A stretch of 6,234 bases of DNA, from assembly GCA_003973375.1 (NCBI GenBank), contig QNYL01000204.1:1-6234 (forward strand), given 5' to 3'. Below, one piece after another: positions 1-6,234 of the stretch (position 1 is its first letter; each line of letters begins with the position of its first letter). The notes below the pieces were generated by a model. The model had not been told where the DNA came from and searched no databases. It saw only the letters and a list, made by a program, of their open reading frames with translations. Both the position numbers and the translations under genes were made by a program. This DNA is from Flavobacteriia bacterium. GTDB lineage: Bacteria; Bacteroidota; Bacteroidia; Flavobacteriales; Flavobacteriaceae.

Positions 1-1
1 T

Positions 2-2992
2 CGCTTTATTGCCTTTAACAGCAACCGTTACGGAAATAATGATATTTTTCTGATTCCTTCGGAAGGAGGAAAGCCTAAGCGACTTACTTATCACTCTGCA
101 AGTGATGTGATCACTGATTTCGCTAAGAATGGAGAGATCCTTTTTAGTACAAAAAGAAATTTTAATCAGATCGAATGGGAACCTGAAATAGATGTAATCG
201 GCAAGAACGGAGGTACACCCTATGTAAAGATGACTTCATTTGGTAATGATGCCACGCTTTCGCCTAATGGCCGTTTTATTGCATTTGTAAAAGGACCTTG
301 CAGGATACAACGTGAAGAATATCAGGGGCCTGCCAATAAGGATCTGTGGATCTATGACACCAAAAATGATGTATACCAACAACTGACCACCTTTAAGGGA
401 AATGATTTTTATCCGAAATGGGCTGATGATCATACGATCTTTTATCAGTCGGCAAAAAGCGGTAAATACAATGTGCATAAGTTAAAAATTACCGATTCGG
501 GCAGTAAAACAGGGGAGGAGGAGCAGATCACCGATTTTAAAGATATGGGAATTTTTAGTTTTAATATCAGCAGGAATGGTAAAAATATTGTTTTGGTAAA
601 AGGGGATGAGCTGTATGTGGTTGATGCAAATTCAAAAGCGAAGACCAGGATCTCTTTAAACCTTAAATCGGATTATCGTTTTGATCCTGTTGAGCATAAA
701 TCTTACTCGGGAAATATAAGTGAAATAATGCCTTCTCCCGATTCAAAATACAGCGCTTTTGTAATCCGTGGAGAGGTTTTTATTACGGAAAATAATAAGG
801 ACAGAAGTAAATCGGTTAACGTTACGCAGATGCCTTCCCGGGATCAAAATATTGCCTGGATCTCCAATGAAGCATTGCTGTTTACTTCTGATAAAGGAGG
901 TATCAGTCAGCTTTATTTGTTGCGTTCCGATGACCCGAAAGAGAAGAATTTATTCAAAACCCTCAAGCGAAAGATTACGCAGGTCACTCATAGCAAAAAA
1001 GGGATTAGCAGTCCGGTTTTATCACCTGACAAAAAGTCATTAGCATATATTGATGGCAGGGGTAAATTAATAGTATCCAGTATTTTGAATAATGCTACTT
1101 TAAGTAATAAAAGAGTATTGCTGGATGGGTGGGATACGCCTTCTGGAATTGCCTGGTCACCCGATTCAAAATGGCTGGCCTACAGTTTAAGCGATCTGGA
1201 TTTTAATGAAGATGTGTATATTCATAAGGTAGATAACTCTGTAAAACCGGTTAATATTTCCATGCATCCCAAAGGGGATCGTAATCCGGTTTGGAGTCCT
1301 GACGGTACCAAACTCGCATTTTCTTCTAACAGAAATAACGGCGATTTTGATGTGTGGTTTGTCTGGTTGAAAAAAGAAGACTGGCAAAAAACTAAAGCGG
1401 ATTGGGATGAGGAAGAGGATGCTGCAAAAGGAGTTAAAAAGGATAAAGATAAAAAAGAGGGTAATACGGTTAAACCGGTAAAGATAGACCTGGACCAGCT
1501 GCATAAAAGGCGTGTTCAGGTAACTTCCTATACGGGAGGTGAATTTGTAAAAGGATTCTCTAAAGATGGTAAAACACTTTATTTTACTACCGGAAATGGT
1601 GGAAGGGGAAATTCCAAAACTACTTCTGATCTGTATAAGATCAAATGGAACGGCAAAGATAAAAAAGAGCTTACAAGCGGAAATACCCGGCCGGGAAATA
1701 TCAGTCTGGATGAGAAATATCAGTATTTATACTATACGGCTAAGGGAGGGAAGTTAAATCGTATCAAGCTGAAAGACAGTAAAAAAGAATCGCTTCCGAT
1801 TACTGCTTCTATGGATATAGATTATGCGGGAGAAACTGATCAGATCTTTGAAGAGGCTTGGAATGCGATCAATGATGGTTTTTATGATCCGGAATTTCAT
1901 GGTCACGACTGGAAAAAGTTAAAAGAGATCTATAAACCACTGGCTTTAAAAGCTTCAACCCGTGAAGACTTTAGAAGCATCTTTAACTGGCTCCTGGGGC
2001 AGGTAAATGCAAGTCATATGGGATTGAGGGGTGGAGGTACGCGTGCCGACCTTCAAAAGGATCAGACCGGTTTACTCGGAATAAGTATAGAACCGCAGAA
2101 ATCAGGAAATGTTAAAGTGGTTTATGTAACCCGTAATATGCCTGCAGACAGGGAGGTGAGCAGGATCAGTAAAGGGGATGTCATTACTGCTGTAAACGGA
2201 ATCCCTCTTTCAAAAGAGGTTAATTTTTACAGTTTACTCGATTTTAAAAGTAACGATAAGGTGTATTTAGATGTAATCACCCCCGGGGGAGTTAAAAAAG
2301 AAGTGGTAATTCGTCCTAAATCATCAAACGGAAAGGAAAAATATGAGGATTGGGTGGCGGAAAAGAAACGGCTGACAGATAAGTATTCTAATGGAAAATT
2401 GGGGTATATCCATATTCAGGGAATGAACTGGACGAGTTTTGAAGAGTTTGAAGCTGAGCTGACTGAGGCAGGATACGGTAAGGAAGGTATTGTGATTGAT
2501 GTTCGTTTTAATGGAGGCGGATGGACCACAGATTACCTTATGGCGGTTCTAAATGTACAGCAACATGCTTATACGGTACCGAGAGGAGCGACTAAAAGTC
2601 CAAAAAATGAGCATAGAAAGTTTAAAGACCACTATCCTTACAGCGAAAGACTTCCTTTGTCGTCCTGGACCAAGCCTTCTATTGCATTGTGTAATGAAAG
2701 CAGTTACTCTAATGCGGAAATCTTTTCTCATGCCTATAAGAATCTGGGTATAGGGAAGCTGGTGGGTGTTCAAACCTTTGGGGCGGTAATCTCTACCGGA
2801 GGAAAAGGACTGATCGATGGGTCGTATGTACGTATGCCTTTTAGGGGATGGTACATTAAAAAATCAGAAAAGGATATGGAATTTAATGGGGCAATACCTG
2901 ATTTTATAGTGCATAATAAACCCGACAGTAAAGTAAAGGGAGAGGATCAGCAGTTAAAGAAAGCTGTTGAGGAGTTGTTAAAACAAATTTGA
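2..2992 (+). CDS. Tricorn-like S41 family peptidase with beta-propeller and PDZ domains (5' end outside window)
   Basis: The frame is open from base 2 with no start in view, so the N-terminus lies upstream; 996 residues are visible, and tricorn-like proteins are usually near 1070-1090. The first ATG-like codon at 107 is an internal GTG in the middle of a propeller repeat and is not the start. Residue numbers below count from base 2. PD40/WD40-like propeller blades fill about 1-600, for example SNRYGNNDIFLIP near the beginning, AWSPDSKWLAYS near 383 and VWSPDGTKLAFSSNR near 429. A charged Lys/Glu/Asp linker follows at about 466-490. The tricorn core begins near 613, a PDZ domain spans about 691-775, and DVRFNGGG (833-840) supplies the presumed oxyanion region. 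By alignment from memory with Thermoplasma tricorn, the tetrad is Ser671 and His672 (ASHMG), nucleophile Ser903 (SSYSNAEIF) and Glu960 (MEFNGAIPD). All are present, so an active peptidase trimming short peptides is likely. Whether it is exported cannot be seen. It converges with prfB. Confidence 0.93.
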   Translation, partial: RFIAFNSNRYGNNDIFLIPSEGGKPKRLTYHSASDVITDFAKNGEILFSTKRNFNQIEWEPEIDVIGKNGGTPYVKMTSFGNDATLSPNGRFIAFVKGPCRIQREEYQGPANKDLWIYDTKNDVYQQLTTFKGNDFYPKWADDHTIFYQSAKSGKYNVHKLKITDSGSKTGEEEQITDFKDMGIFSFNISRNGKNIVLVKGDELYVVDANSKAKTRISLNLKSDYRFDPVEHKSYSGNISEIMPSPDSKYSAFVIRGEVFITENNKDRSKSVNVTQMPSRDQNIAWISNEALLFTSDKGGISQLYLLRSDDPKEKNLFKTLKRKITQVTHSKKGISSPVLSPDKKSLAYIDGRGKLIVSSILNNATLSNKRVLLDGWDTPSGIAWSPDSKWLAYSLSDLDFNEDVYIHKVDNSVKPVNISMHPKGDRNPVWSPDGTKLAFSSNRNNGDFDVWFVWLKKEDWQKTKADWDEEEDAAKGVKKDKDKKEGNTVKPVKIDLDQLHKRRVQVTSYTGGEFVKGFSKDGKTLYFTTGNGGRGNSKTTSDLYKIKWNGKDKKELTSGNTRPGNISLDEKYQYLYYTAKGGKLNRIKLKDSKKESLPITASMDIDYAGETDQIFEEAWNAINDGFYDPEFHGHDWKKLKEIYKPLALKASTREDFRSIFNWLLGQVNASHMGLRGGGTRADLQKDQTGLLGISIEPQKSGNVKVVYVTRNMPADREVSRISKGDVITAVNGIPLSKEVNFYSLLDFKSNDKVYLDVITPGGVKKEVVIRPKSSNGKEKYEDWVAEKKRLTDKYSNGKLGYIHIQGMNWTSFEEFEAELTEAGYGKEGIVIDVRFNGGGWTTDYLMAVLNVQQHAYTVPRGATKSPKNEHRKFKDHYPYSERLPLSSWTKPSIALCNESSYSNAEIFSHAYKNLGIGKLVGVQTFGAVISTGGKGLIDGSYVRMPFRGWYIKKSEKDMEFNGAIPDFIVHNKPDSKVKGEDQQLKKAVEELLKQI

Positions 2993-3007
2993 TTGGCGGA
3001 AGATCTT

Positions 3008-3235
3008 CTTAACCCGAAAAATTCACCGATAAGCTAATGTTTTTGCGCCAATTTACTTGATGTCAATATTTTATCATGAAAATTTTCAAATTTATTTTTA
3101 CCCAAATTTGGGCTATTGTTTAAATTTTGAGCTGGCATCTACTGCGTTACTAACTTTTTGAGATACAATAGTATATCTGCAAAGTTAGACGCCTTGTATC
3201 TGCATACTCAAAATTTGTGAATTATCCGGGTTAAG
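3008..3235. repeat. MITE-like element with 19-bp terminal inverted repeats and nested stem-loop
   Basis: The ends form an inverted repeat: 3008-3026 (CTTAACCCGAAAAATTCAC) and 3217-3235 (GTGAATTATCCGGGTTAAG) match at 17 of 19 positions. Directly inside the right end lies CTCAAAATTT (3207-3216), which pairs perfectly with AAATTTTGAG (3122-3131). Inside that is a further stem: GCGT/ACGC (3144-3147 and 3189-3192), CTAACTTT/AAAGTTAG (3150-3157 and 3181-3188) and AGATA/TATCT (3161-3165 and 3174-3178). The left arm carries about 95 extra bases, including the palindrome CCCAAATTTGGG (3101-3112). No open frame of useful length is present. The size, terminal inverted repeats and lack of coding capacity fit a non-autonomous transposable or palindromic intergenic element; a structured RNA is the alternative. 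No clear target-site duplication is visible at the borders. Confidence 0.6.
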
Positions 3236-3724
3236 TCTTTGTTCTCTTTATCGGTTATTAATCCGGAATGAATGATTAACCTCACATCAAGAGGGGCAAA
3301 GGAAAAGCTTAAGTCTTTTTCCTTGGTAACGATTACGGTAATATGGGTGTATTTCTGATGCTAAAAGAAATCTTGTTCCGGGTGGTATTTTATGCTCTTT
3401 TTAGTAGTTTTTTAAGGCCGTCTTTTTTGAAGCTGCCTTTTAATTTTTTTGAAAACCAGAAGCCTAATAAAGGCTTAAATTTTACTTTCGATTTTGTTCC
3501 AAATCTGTAGGGAAAGAGAAGTTTATTTCATAATTCTATATAGTTTTGTAACGGTCTTGAGCCTGTAAATAATAGTTTAAACCAATACTTTCAATAATAC
3601 TTGTAAAAATCTGAAAAACAATATAAATACTATATACTATAAATATTATCTATAGTAAAAAAAATGAGAAAAAAGATCAAAAAATAGTGTTTTGTAAAAA
3701 GATAAATTTTCAATTCGATGACTT
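3236..3724. other. AT-rich non-coding stretch without a convincing gene
   Basis: This part of the convergent spacer holds no frame I would annotate as a gene. On the plus strand, ATG at 3343 opens a 55-codon frame ending with TAG at 3508-3510; it is Phe/Leu-rich and has no recognisable motif. On the minus strand, an open stretch from 3527 down to the stop at 3390-3392 reads like a protein C-terminus (LLGFWFSKKLKGSF, then DGLKKLLKRA-stop) but has no start, and other minus-strand frames nearby are also open for about 35-40 codons. A small hairpin, AAGCCT/AGGCTT, lies at 3460-3476. A 7-bp tandem duplication (ATACTAT twice) lies at 3627-3640, inside a very AT-rich segment of about 3600-3720. A decayed gene is possible, but so is chance in AT-rich DNA. 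Confidence 0.5.
3390..3527 (-). pseudogene. Possible decayed gene remnant, C-terminal part
   Basis: The minus-strand frame read from 3527 to the TAA at 3392-3390 gives 45 residues with protein-like composition, including FPYRFGTKSKVKFKPLLGF and a basic end, DGLKKLLKRA. An in-frame TGA at 3530-3528 blocks it upstream. Beyond that stop the same frame stays open for another 20 or so codons (KYWFKLLFTGSRPLQNYIEL), and a neighbouring frame is also open (IESIGLNYYLQAQDRYKTI). That pattern would suit a gene broken by a stop and frameshifts. There is no start codon and I do not recognise a family. AT-rich DNA easily gives Lys/Phe/Leu-rich open stretches, so this is only a weak call. Confidence 0.15.
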
Positions 3725-3752
3725 TATGGGCAGATACTAATTAGAGTTCGTC
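3725..3752. repeat. 28-bp direct repeat, distal copy (vestigial prfB 3' end)
   Basis: This 28-base sequence (starts TATGGGCAGATAC, ends TAGAGTTCGTC) is identical to 3874-3901. On the minus strand its right half reads GAC GAA CTC TAA, the last three codons and stop of prfB. Here it is detached from any coding frame, so it appears to be a duplicated fragment of the prfB terminus plus its original downstream flank. The two copies are 149 bp apart, start to start, and bracket the palindromic element. Confidence 0.9.
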
Positions 3753-3771
3753 TTTAAAGTAAATACTTTTA

Positions 3772-3856
3772 GATTTTCAACATTTTTTTACCCCTGCCCT
3801 AAAGGGAGAAAATATTGAAAATCAGCCACCCTTTAGGGATGGGGTAAAGCTGATTT
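3772..3856. repeat. REP-like palindromic intergenic element with competing stem-loops
   Basis: Three inverted repeats overlap here. GATTTTCAA (3772-3780) pairs perfectly with TTGAAAATC (3815-3823). AAATCAGC (3819-3826) pairs perfectly with GCTGATTT (3849-3856). Across both, TTTACCCCTGCCCTAAAGGG (3787-3806) pairs with CCCTTTAGGGATGGGGTAAA (3829-3848) at 18 of 20 positions. The DNA or its transcript can therefore form either two adjacent hairpins or one long hairpin, but not both. GC-rich cores in AT-rich flanks and a position between convergent genes fit a REP-type repeat. It could help terminate or stabilise transcripts of the protease or prfB, but neither strand has the U-run after the stem expected of a classical intrinsic terminator. 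Confidence 0.65.
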
Positions 3857-3873
3857 GAAACATTTAAGGATAA

Positions 3874-3901
3874 TATGGGCAGATACTAATTAGAGTTCGT
3901 C
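3874..3901. repeat. 28-bp direct repeat, prfB-proximal copy
   Basis: This is the second, identical copy of 3725-3752. It overlaps the 3' end of prfB: bases 3890-3901 are the stop codon and the last three codons (Asp-Glu-Leu), and 3874-3889 is the sequence directly downstream of the gene. Identity stops at both edges (T versus A on the left, T versus G on the right), so the repeat is exactly 28 bp. Confidence 0.9.
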
Positions 3902-4996
3902 GGAGGTTTCTTTCTGGCTGTTTCCCATTAAAAAAGCTTTGATAAATCCATCGATCTCACCATTCATTACACCATCAACATTGGCAGTTTCAAAACCGGT
4001 TCTTACATCCTTAACAAGCTTATAGGGATGCATCACATAATTACGGATCTGAGAACCGAAATCGATCTTCATTTTACCTGCTTCGATACTGTCTCTTTTC
4101 TCCCTTTGCTTTTGTAGTTCGATCTCGTAGAGTTGAGATTTTAACATTTGCATGGCCTTTTCACGGTTCTCAAGCTGCGATCGTGTTTCGGAATTAGCGA
4201 TCATGATTCCGGTGGGTTTATGCCGAAGAATGGCCTTGGTTTCCACTTTATTCACATTTTGTCCGCCTGCTCCTCCCGAACGGGCAAAATCCCAGGTAAT
4301 ATCAGCCGGATTGATCTCTATCTCGATGGTATCATCCACCAATGGATAAACATATACTGAGGCAAAACTGGTATGACGTTTGGCATTACTGTCGAAAGGA
4401 GAGATCCTTACCAGACGGTGAACACCATTCTCACCTTTCAGATATCCAAAAGCATATTCCCCGTCAATCTCAAGCGTTACAGTCTTGATACCGGCTACAT
4501 CTCCTTCCTGATAATTGAGTTCTTTAATTTTAAAGCCTTGTTTTTCGCTCCACATCATGTACATGCGCATCAGCATTTGCGTCCAGTCGTTACTTTCTGT
4601 ACCTCCGGCCCCGGAAGTGATCTGTAAAACCGCGCTGAGGTTATCCCCTTCTTCTGACAGCATATTTCTGAATTCCAGGGCTTCAAGCAGTTCGTTGGTC
4701 TTTTTATATTGAGTGGTTACATCATTTTCATCAGCCTCTCCTTCTTTGTAAAAATCGTAGATCACAGAAAGATCTTCACTGTTCTCTTTGAGCTTCTGAT
4801 AGTCTTCCACCCATTTCTTTTTACCACGCAGCTTACGCATAAAGACCTCGGCTTCTCTCGGATTGTTCCAGAATTCCGGTGAGGAGGCTTTTTCTTCTTC
4901 ATTGGAAATTTCTACGGATTTTTTTTCAATATCCAGGTAATCCTTAAGTTTTTCAACCCTTTGTGTGATGTCTTTGATTTGATCTGATGTTATCAT
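3890..4996 (-). CDS. prfB: Peptide chain release factor 2 (RF2)
   Basis: RF2 recognises UAA and UGA in the ribosomal A site and triggers release of the finished protein. The 368-residue product matches the usual RF2 length (E. coli 365). The helical N-terminal domain covers about 1-110. The stop-codon recognition motif SPF is at 199-201 within [15 protein letters not shown], and the peptidyl-hydrolysis motif GGQ is at 244-246 within [18 protein letters not shown], rather than the RF1 PxT motif, identifies it as RF2. Residue Ser240 sits where E. coli K-12 has its unusual Thr246. ATG at 4996-4994 gives a normal RF2 N-terminus ([17 protein letters not shown]). At the position where E. coli has the CUU UGA autoregulatory frameshift (LDY), this gene reads Tyr-Leu-Asp as TAC CTG GAT in frame, so no programmed frameshift is needed. 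The gene is convergent with the protease and divergent from the DUF2891 gene. Its last codons lie in a direct repeat. Confidence 0.97.
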   Translation of the reverse strand: MITSDQIKDITQRVEKLKDYLDIEKKSVEISNEEEKASSPEFWNNPREAEVFMRKLRGKKKWVEDYQKLKENSEDLSVIYDFYKEGEADENDVTTQYKKTNELLEALEFRNMLSEEGDNLSAVLQITSGAGGTESNDWTQMLMRMYMMWSEKQGFKIKELNYQEGDVAGIKTVTLEIDGEYAFGYLKGENGVHRLVRISPFDSNAKRHTSFASVYVYPLVDDTIEIEINPADITWDFARSGGAGGQNVNKVETKAILRHKPTGIMIANSETRSQLENREKAMQMLKSQLYEIELQKQREKRDSIEAGKMKIDFGSQIRNYVMHPYKLVKDVRTGFETANVDGVMNGEIDGFIKAFLMGNSQKETSDEL

Positions 4997-5000
4997 AGCA

Positions 5001-5008
5001 CAAAAATA
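5001..5008 (-). promoter_or_regulatory. Candidate Bacteroidetes -7 box for prfB
   Basis: On the minus strand these bases read TATTTTTG, an exact fit to the Bacteroidetes -7 consensus TAnnTTTG. They end only 4 bases before the prfB ATG, so the transcript would have almost no leader. No matching TTG -33 element is seen at the right distance in the 40 bases upstream, so the match may be chance in an AT-rich spacer. For the opposite gene, TTG at 5048-5050 followed 23 bases later by TAATTTTA (5074-5081) is an even weaker candidate. Confidence 0.22.
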
Positions 5009-5116
5009 GTCCTAAAAAATTATGATTTTTAAAATTTGTTTAAAAATTTGATTAATAGGTGTAAAATCAGTGCTAATTTTATAGTTTTATACAATCTGAA
5101 TAAATATCTTTTTAAT

Positions 5117-6190
5117 ATGAAAAAAACAGTACTGATTGCAGTTTTAATACTTATTGGGATATTGTCTTTAAAGGCGCAAAAAATACCTGAACTTACACTT
5201 ACGGAGGCTAATCGTCTTTCAAAATTACCTTTAAAATGTATGAATACCGAATTTCCAAACCGTTTGGGGCAAACATTGGGTGGTCCGGAGGATATCAAAC
5301 CTCCCAGTGTATTGCATCCGGCCTTTTACGGTTGTTTCGACTGGCATTCTTCGGTACACGGACACTGGTCGCTGGTGAGCTTGTTAAAGCAGTTTCCTGA
5401 ACTCGACAATAGTTCGGAAGTTGTTGGAAAGTTAAAAAAGAACATCAGTAAAGAGAATATTGCTGCTGAAGTGAGGTATTTTAACGGAAAACACAATAAG
5501 ATCTACGAAAGGACTTACGGTTGGGCCTGGTTGTTAAAACTGGCAGAGGAATTGCATACCTGGGATGATTCGCTGGCAAGGGAGCTGGAAAACAATCTGC
5601 AGCCTTTAACAGATCTGATCGTAAAAAGATATATGGAATTCCTTCCCAAACTGAATTATCCCATCAGGGTGGGAGAACATCCCAATACGGCTTTCGGATT
5701 GATCTTTGCATGGGATTATGCCAATACAGTTGGTAATACAGCACTAAAAACACTGATCGAAAAACGGGCAAGAGACTTTTATCTGAATGATTTTTCATGT
5801 CCGATAAGCTGGGAGCCGGGAGGTTATGATTTTCTTTCGCCCTGTATTGAAGAAGCTGCCATTATGCTGAGGGTTTTGCCCGATGCTGAATTTAAACAAT
5901 GGTTTGCAAAATTTCTTCCCGATATGCAATCGAGGGATTATGTGTTAAAACCCGGAATTGTTTCCGACAGGACTGACGGGAAACTGATCCATCTCGATGG
6001 CGTAAATTTCAGCAGAGCCTGGTGTTTAAATGAAATCGCCAACAAGTACCCGGAATATGATTATTTGCGTAAAATAGCTATTGAACATGTGAATTATTCC
6101 CTGCCCAACATAGTTGACGGGAATTATGAAGGAGGTCACTGGCTGGGTTCTTTTGCGATCTATGCTTTGAATTCGTTTAAGAGGAAGTAG
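5117..6190 (+). CDS. DUF2891 domain-containing exported protein
   Basis: The 357-residue product belongs to the DUF2891 family, whose biochemical role is unknown to me. Family blocks appear in order: HPAFYGCFDWHSSVHGHW (67-84), YGWAWLLKLAEEL (134-146), YPIRVGEHPNTAFGL (181-195), EPGGYDFLSPC (233-243), the SDRTDGKLIHLDG and VNFSRAWCL segment (283-304), and GGHWLGSFAIYAL near the end. The protein is mostly helical, with conserved His, Asp, Glu and Trp in loops, which resembles an alpha/alpha-toroid enzyme such as a glycosidase; that is inference. ATG at 5117 is chosen because it starts a clean signal peptide: MKK, a hydrophobic stretch, then SLKA|Q with cleavage predicted after Ala20. The frame is open 27 codons further up to a TTG at 5036, but that extension would bury the signal peptide. 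There is no Shine-Dalgarno sequence, as is usual in Bacteroidetes. It is divergent from prfB and ends with TAG; no terminator is visible in the remaining 44 bases. Confidence 0.92.
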   Translation: MKKTVLIAVLILIGILSLKAQKIPELTLTEANRLSKLPLKCMNTEFPNRLGQTLGGPEDIKPPSVLHPAFYGCFDWHSSVHGHWSLVSLLKQFPELDNSSEVVGKLKKNISKENIAAEVRYFNGKHNKIYERTYGWAWLLKLAEELHTWDDSLARELENNLQPLTDLIVKRYMEFLPKLNYPIRVGEHPNTAFGLIFAWDYANTVGNTALKTLIEKRARDFYLNDFSCPISWEPGGYDFLSPCIEEAAIMLRVLPDAEFKQWFAKFLPDMQSRDYVLKPGIVSDRTDGKLIHLDGVNFSRAWCLNEIANKYPEYDYLRKIAIEHVNYSLPNIVDGNYEGGHWLGSFAIYALNSFKRK

Positions 6191-6234
6191 GGAAAAGCGA
6201 ACAGGGAAAAGGGTTAGATGATTTAAAATTTGAG

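Noticed and set aside
107..109. GTG at 107 as the start of the protease
   Set aside because: The frame is open to base 2 and codes for a typical propeller blade before this point, so the true start lies outside the window.
2999..3008. Perfect palindrome GAAGATCTTC just after the protease stop
   Set aside because: Ten bases is short enough to arise by chance and nothing around it suggests a specific binding site.
3101..3120. Intrinsic terminator for the protease at the CCCAAATTTGGG palindrome
   Set aside because: The stem would be about four pairs with an AATT loop and no U-run directly after it; the palindrome is better seen as part of the larger repeat element.
3343..3510. 55-codon plus-strand frame in the convergent spacer
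   Set aside because: No motif, no ribosome-binding signal, Phe/Leu-rich composition expected from T-rich DNA, and overlap with open frames on the other strand.
3725..3901. CRISPR-like repeat unit, because the direct repeat is 28 bp long
   Set aside because: There are only two copies, the gap of 121 bp is far longer than a spacer and is itself palindromic, one copy is part of prfB, and no cas gene is present.
4148..4712. Plus-strand open frames opposite prfB
   Set aside because: They are antisense shadows of a strongly conserved coding sequence and show no family motif.
5036..5116. 27-codon upstream extension of the DUF2891 gene from a TTG codon
   Set aside because: It is low-complexity and AT-rich, overlaps the promoter spacer, and would place 27 residues before an obvious signal peptide that begins at the ATG at 5117.
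1..6234. A new multi-gene defence or biosynthetic system
   Set aside because: The three genes face different directions, belong to ordinary families and show no shared operon, nuclease, toxin, reverse transcriptase or similar component.

Overview
The window looks like chromosomal DNA from a Bacteroidetes species, most likely a marine or soil member of the Flavobacteriaceae. The evidence is moderate GC content with very AT-rich spacers, genes that lack Shine-Dalgarno sequences, a signal peptide ending in the common '...KA|Q' pattern, a tricorn-like S41 protease, and a DUF2891 protein. The species cannot be named from the sequence alone.

Layout. (1) Positions 2-2992, plus strand: a tricorn-type S41 peptidase, cut off at its 5' end by the window edge, with beta-propeller repeats, a PDZ domain and an intact catalytic tetrad. 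(2) Positions 2993-3889: an 897-bp spacer between two convergent genes, which behaves as a repeat sink. It holds a 228-bp element with 19-bp terminal inverted repeats (3008-3235), about 490 bp of AT-rich sequence with no convincing gene (3236-3724), and a REP-like palindromic element (3772-3856). The palindrome is bracketed by a perfect 28-bp direct repeat, one copy of which is the 3' end of prfB. (3) Positions 3890-4996, minus strand: prfB, encoding peptide chain release factor 2, complete and readable without the programmed frameshift known from many bacteria. (4) Positions 4997-5116: a short AT-rich divergent promoter region. (5) Positions 5117-6190, plus strand: a complete DUF2891-family protein with a signal peptide. 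The last 44 bases carry nothing recognisable.

The three genes do not form an operon: each neighbouring pair is convergent or divergent. The protease probably degrades peptides, release factor 2 ends translation at UAA and UGA codons, and the DUF2891 protein is an exported protein of unknown function. No functional link between them is visible.

I found no defence, mobile or biosynthetic system that would count as a new biological system. The most unusual content is the repeat structure of the 897-bp spacer, especially the direct repeat that includes the last codons of prfB.
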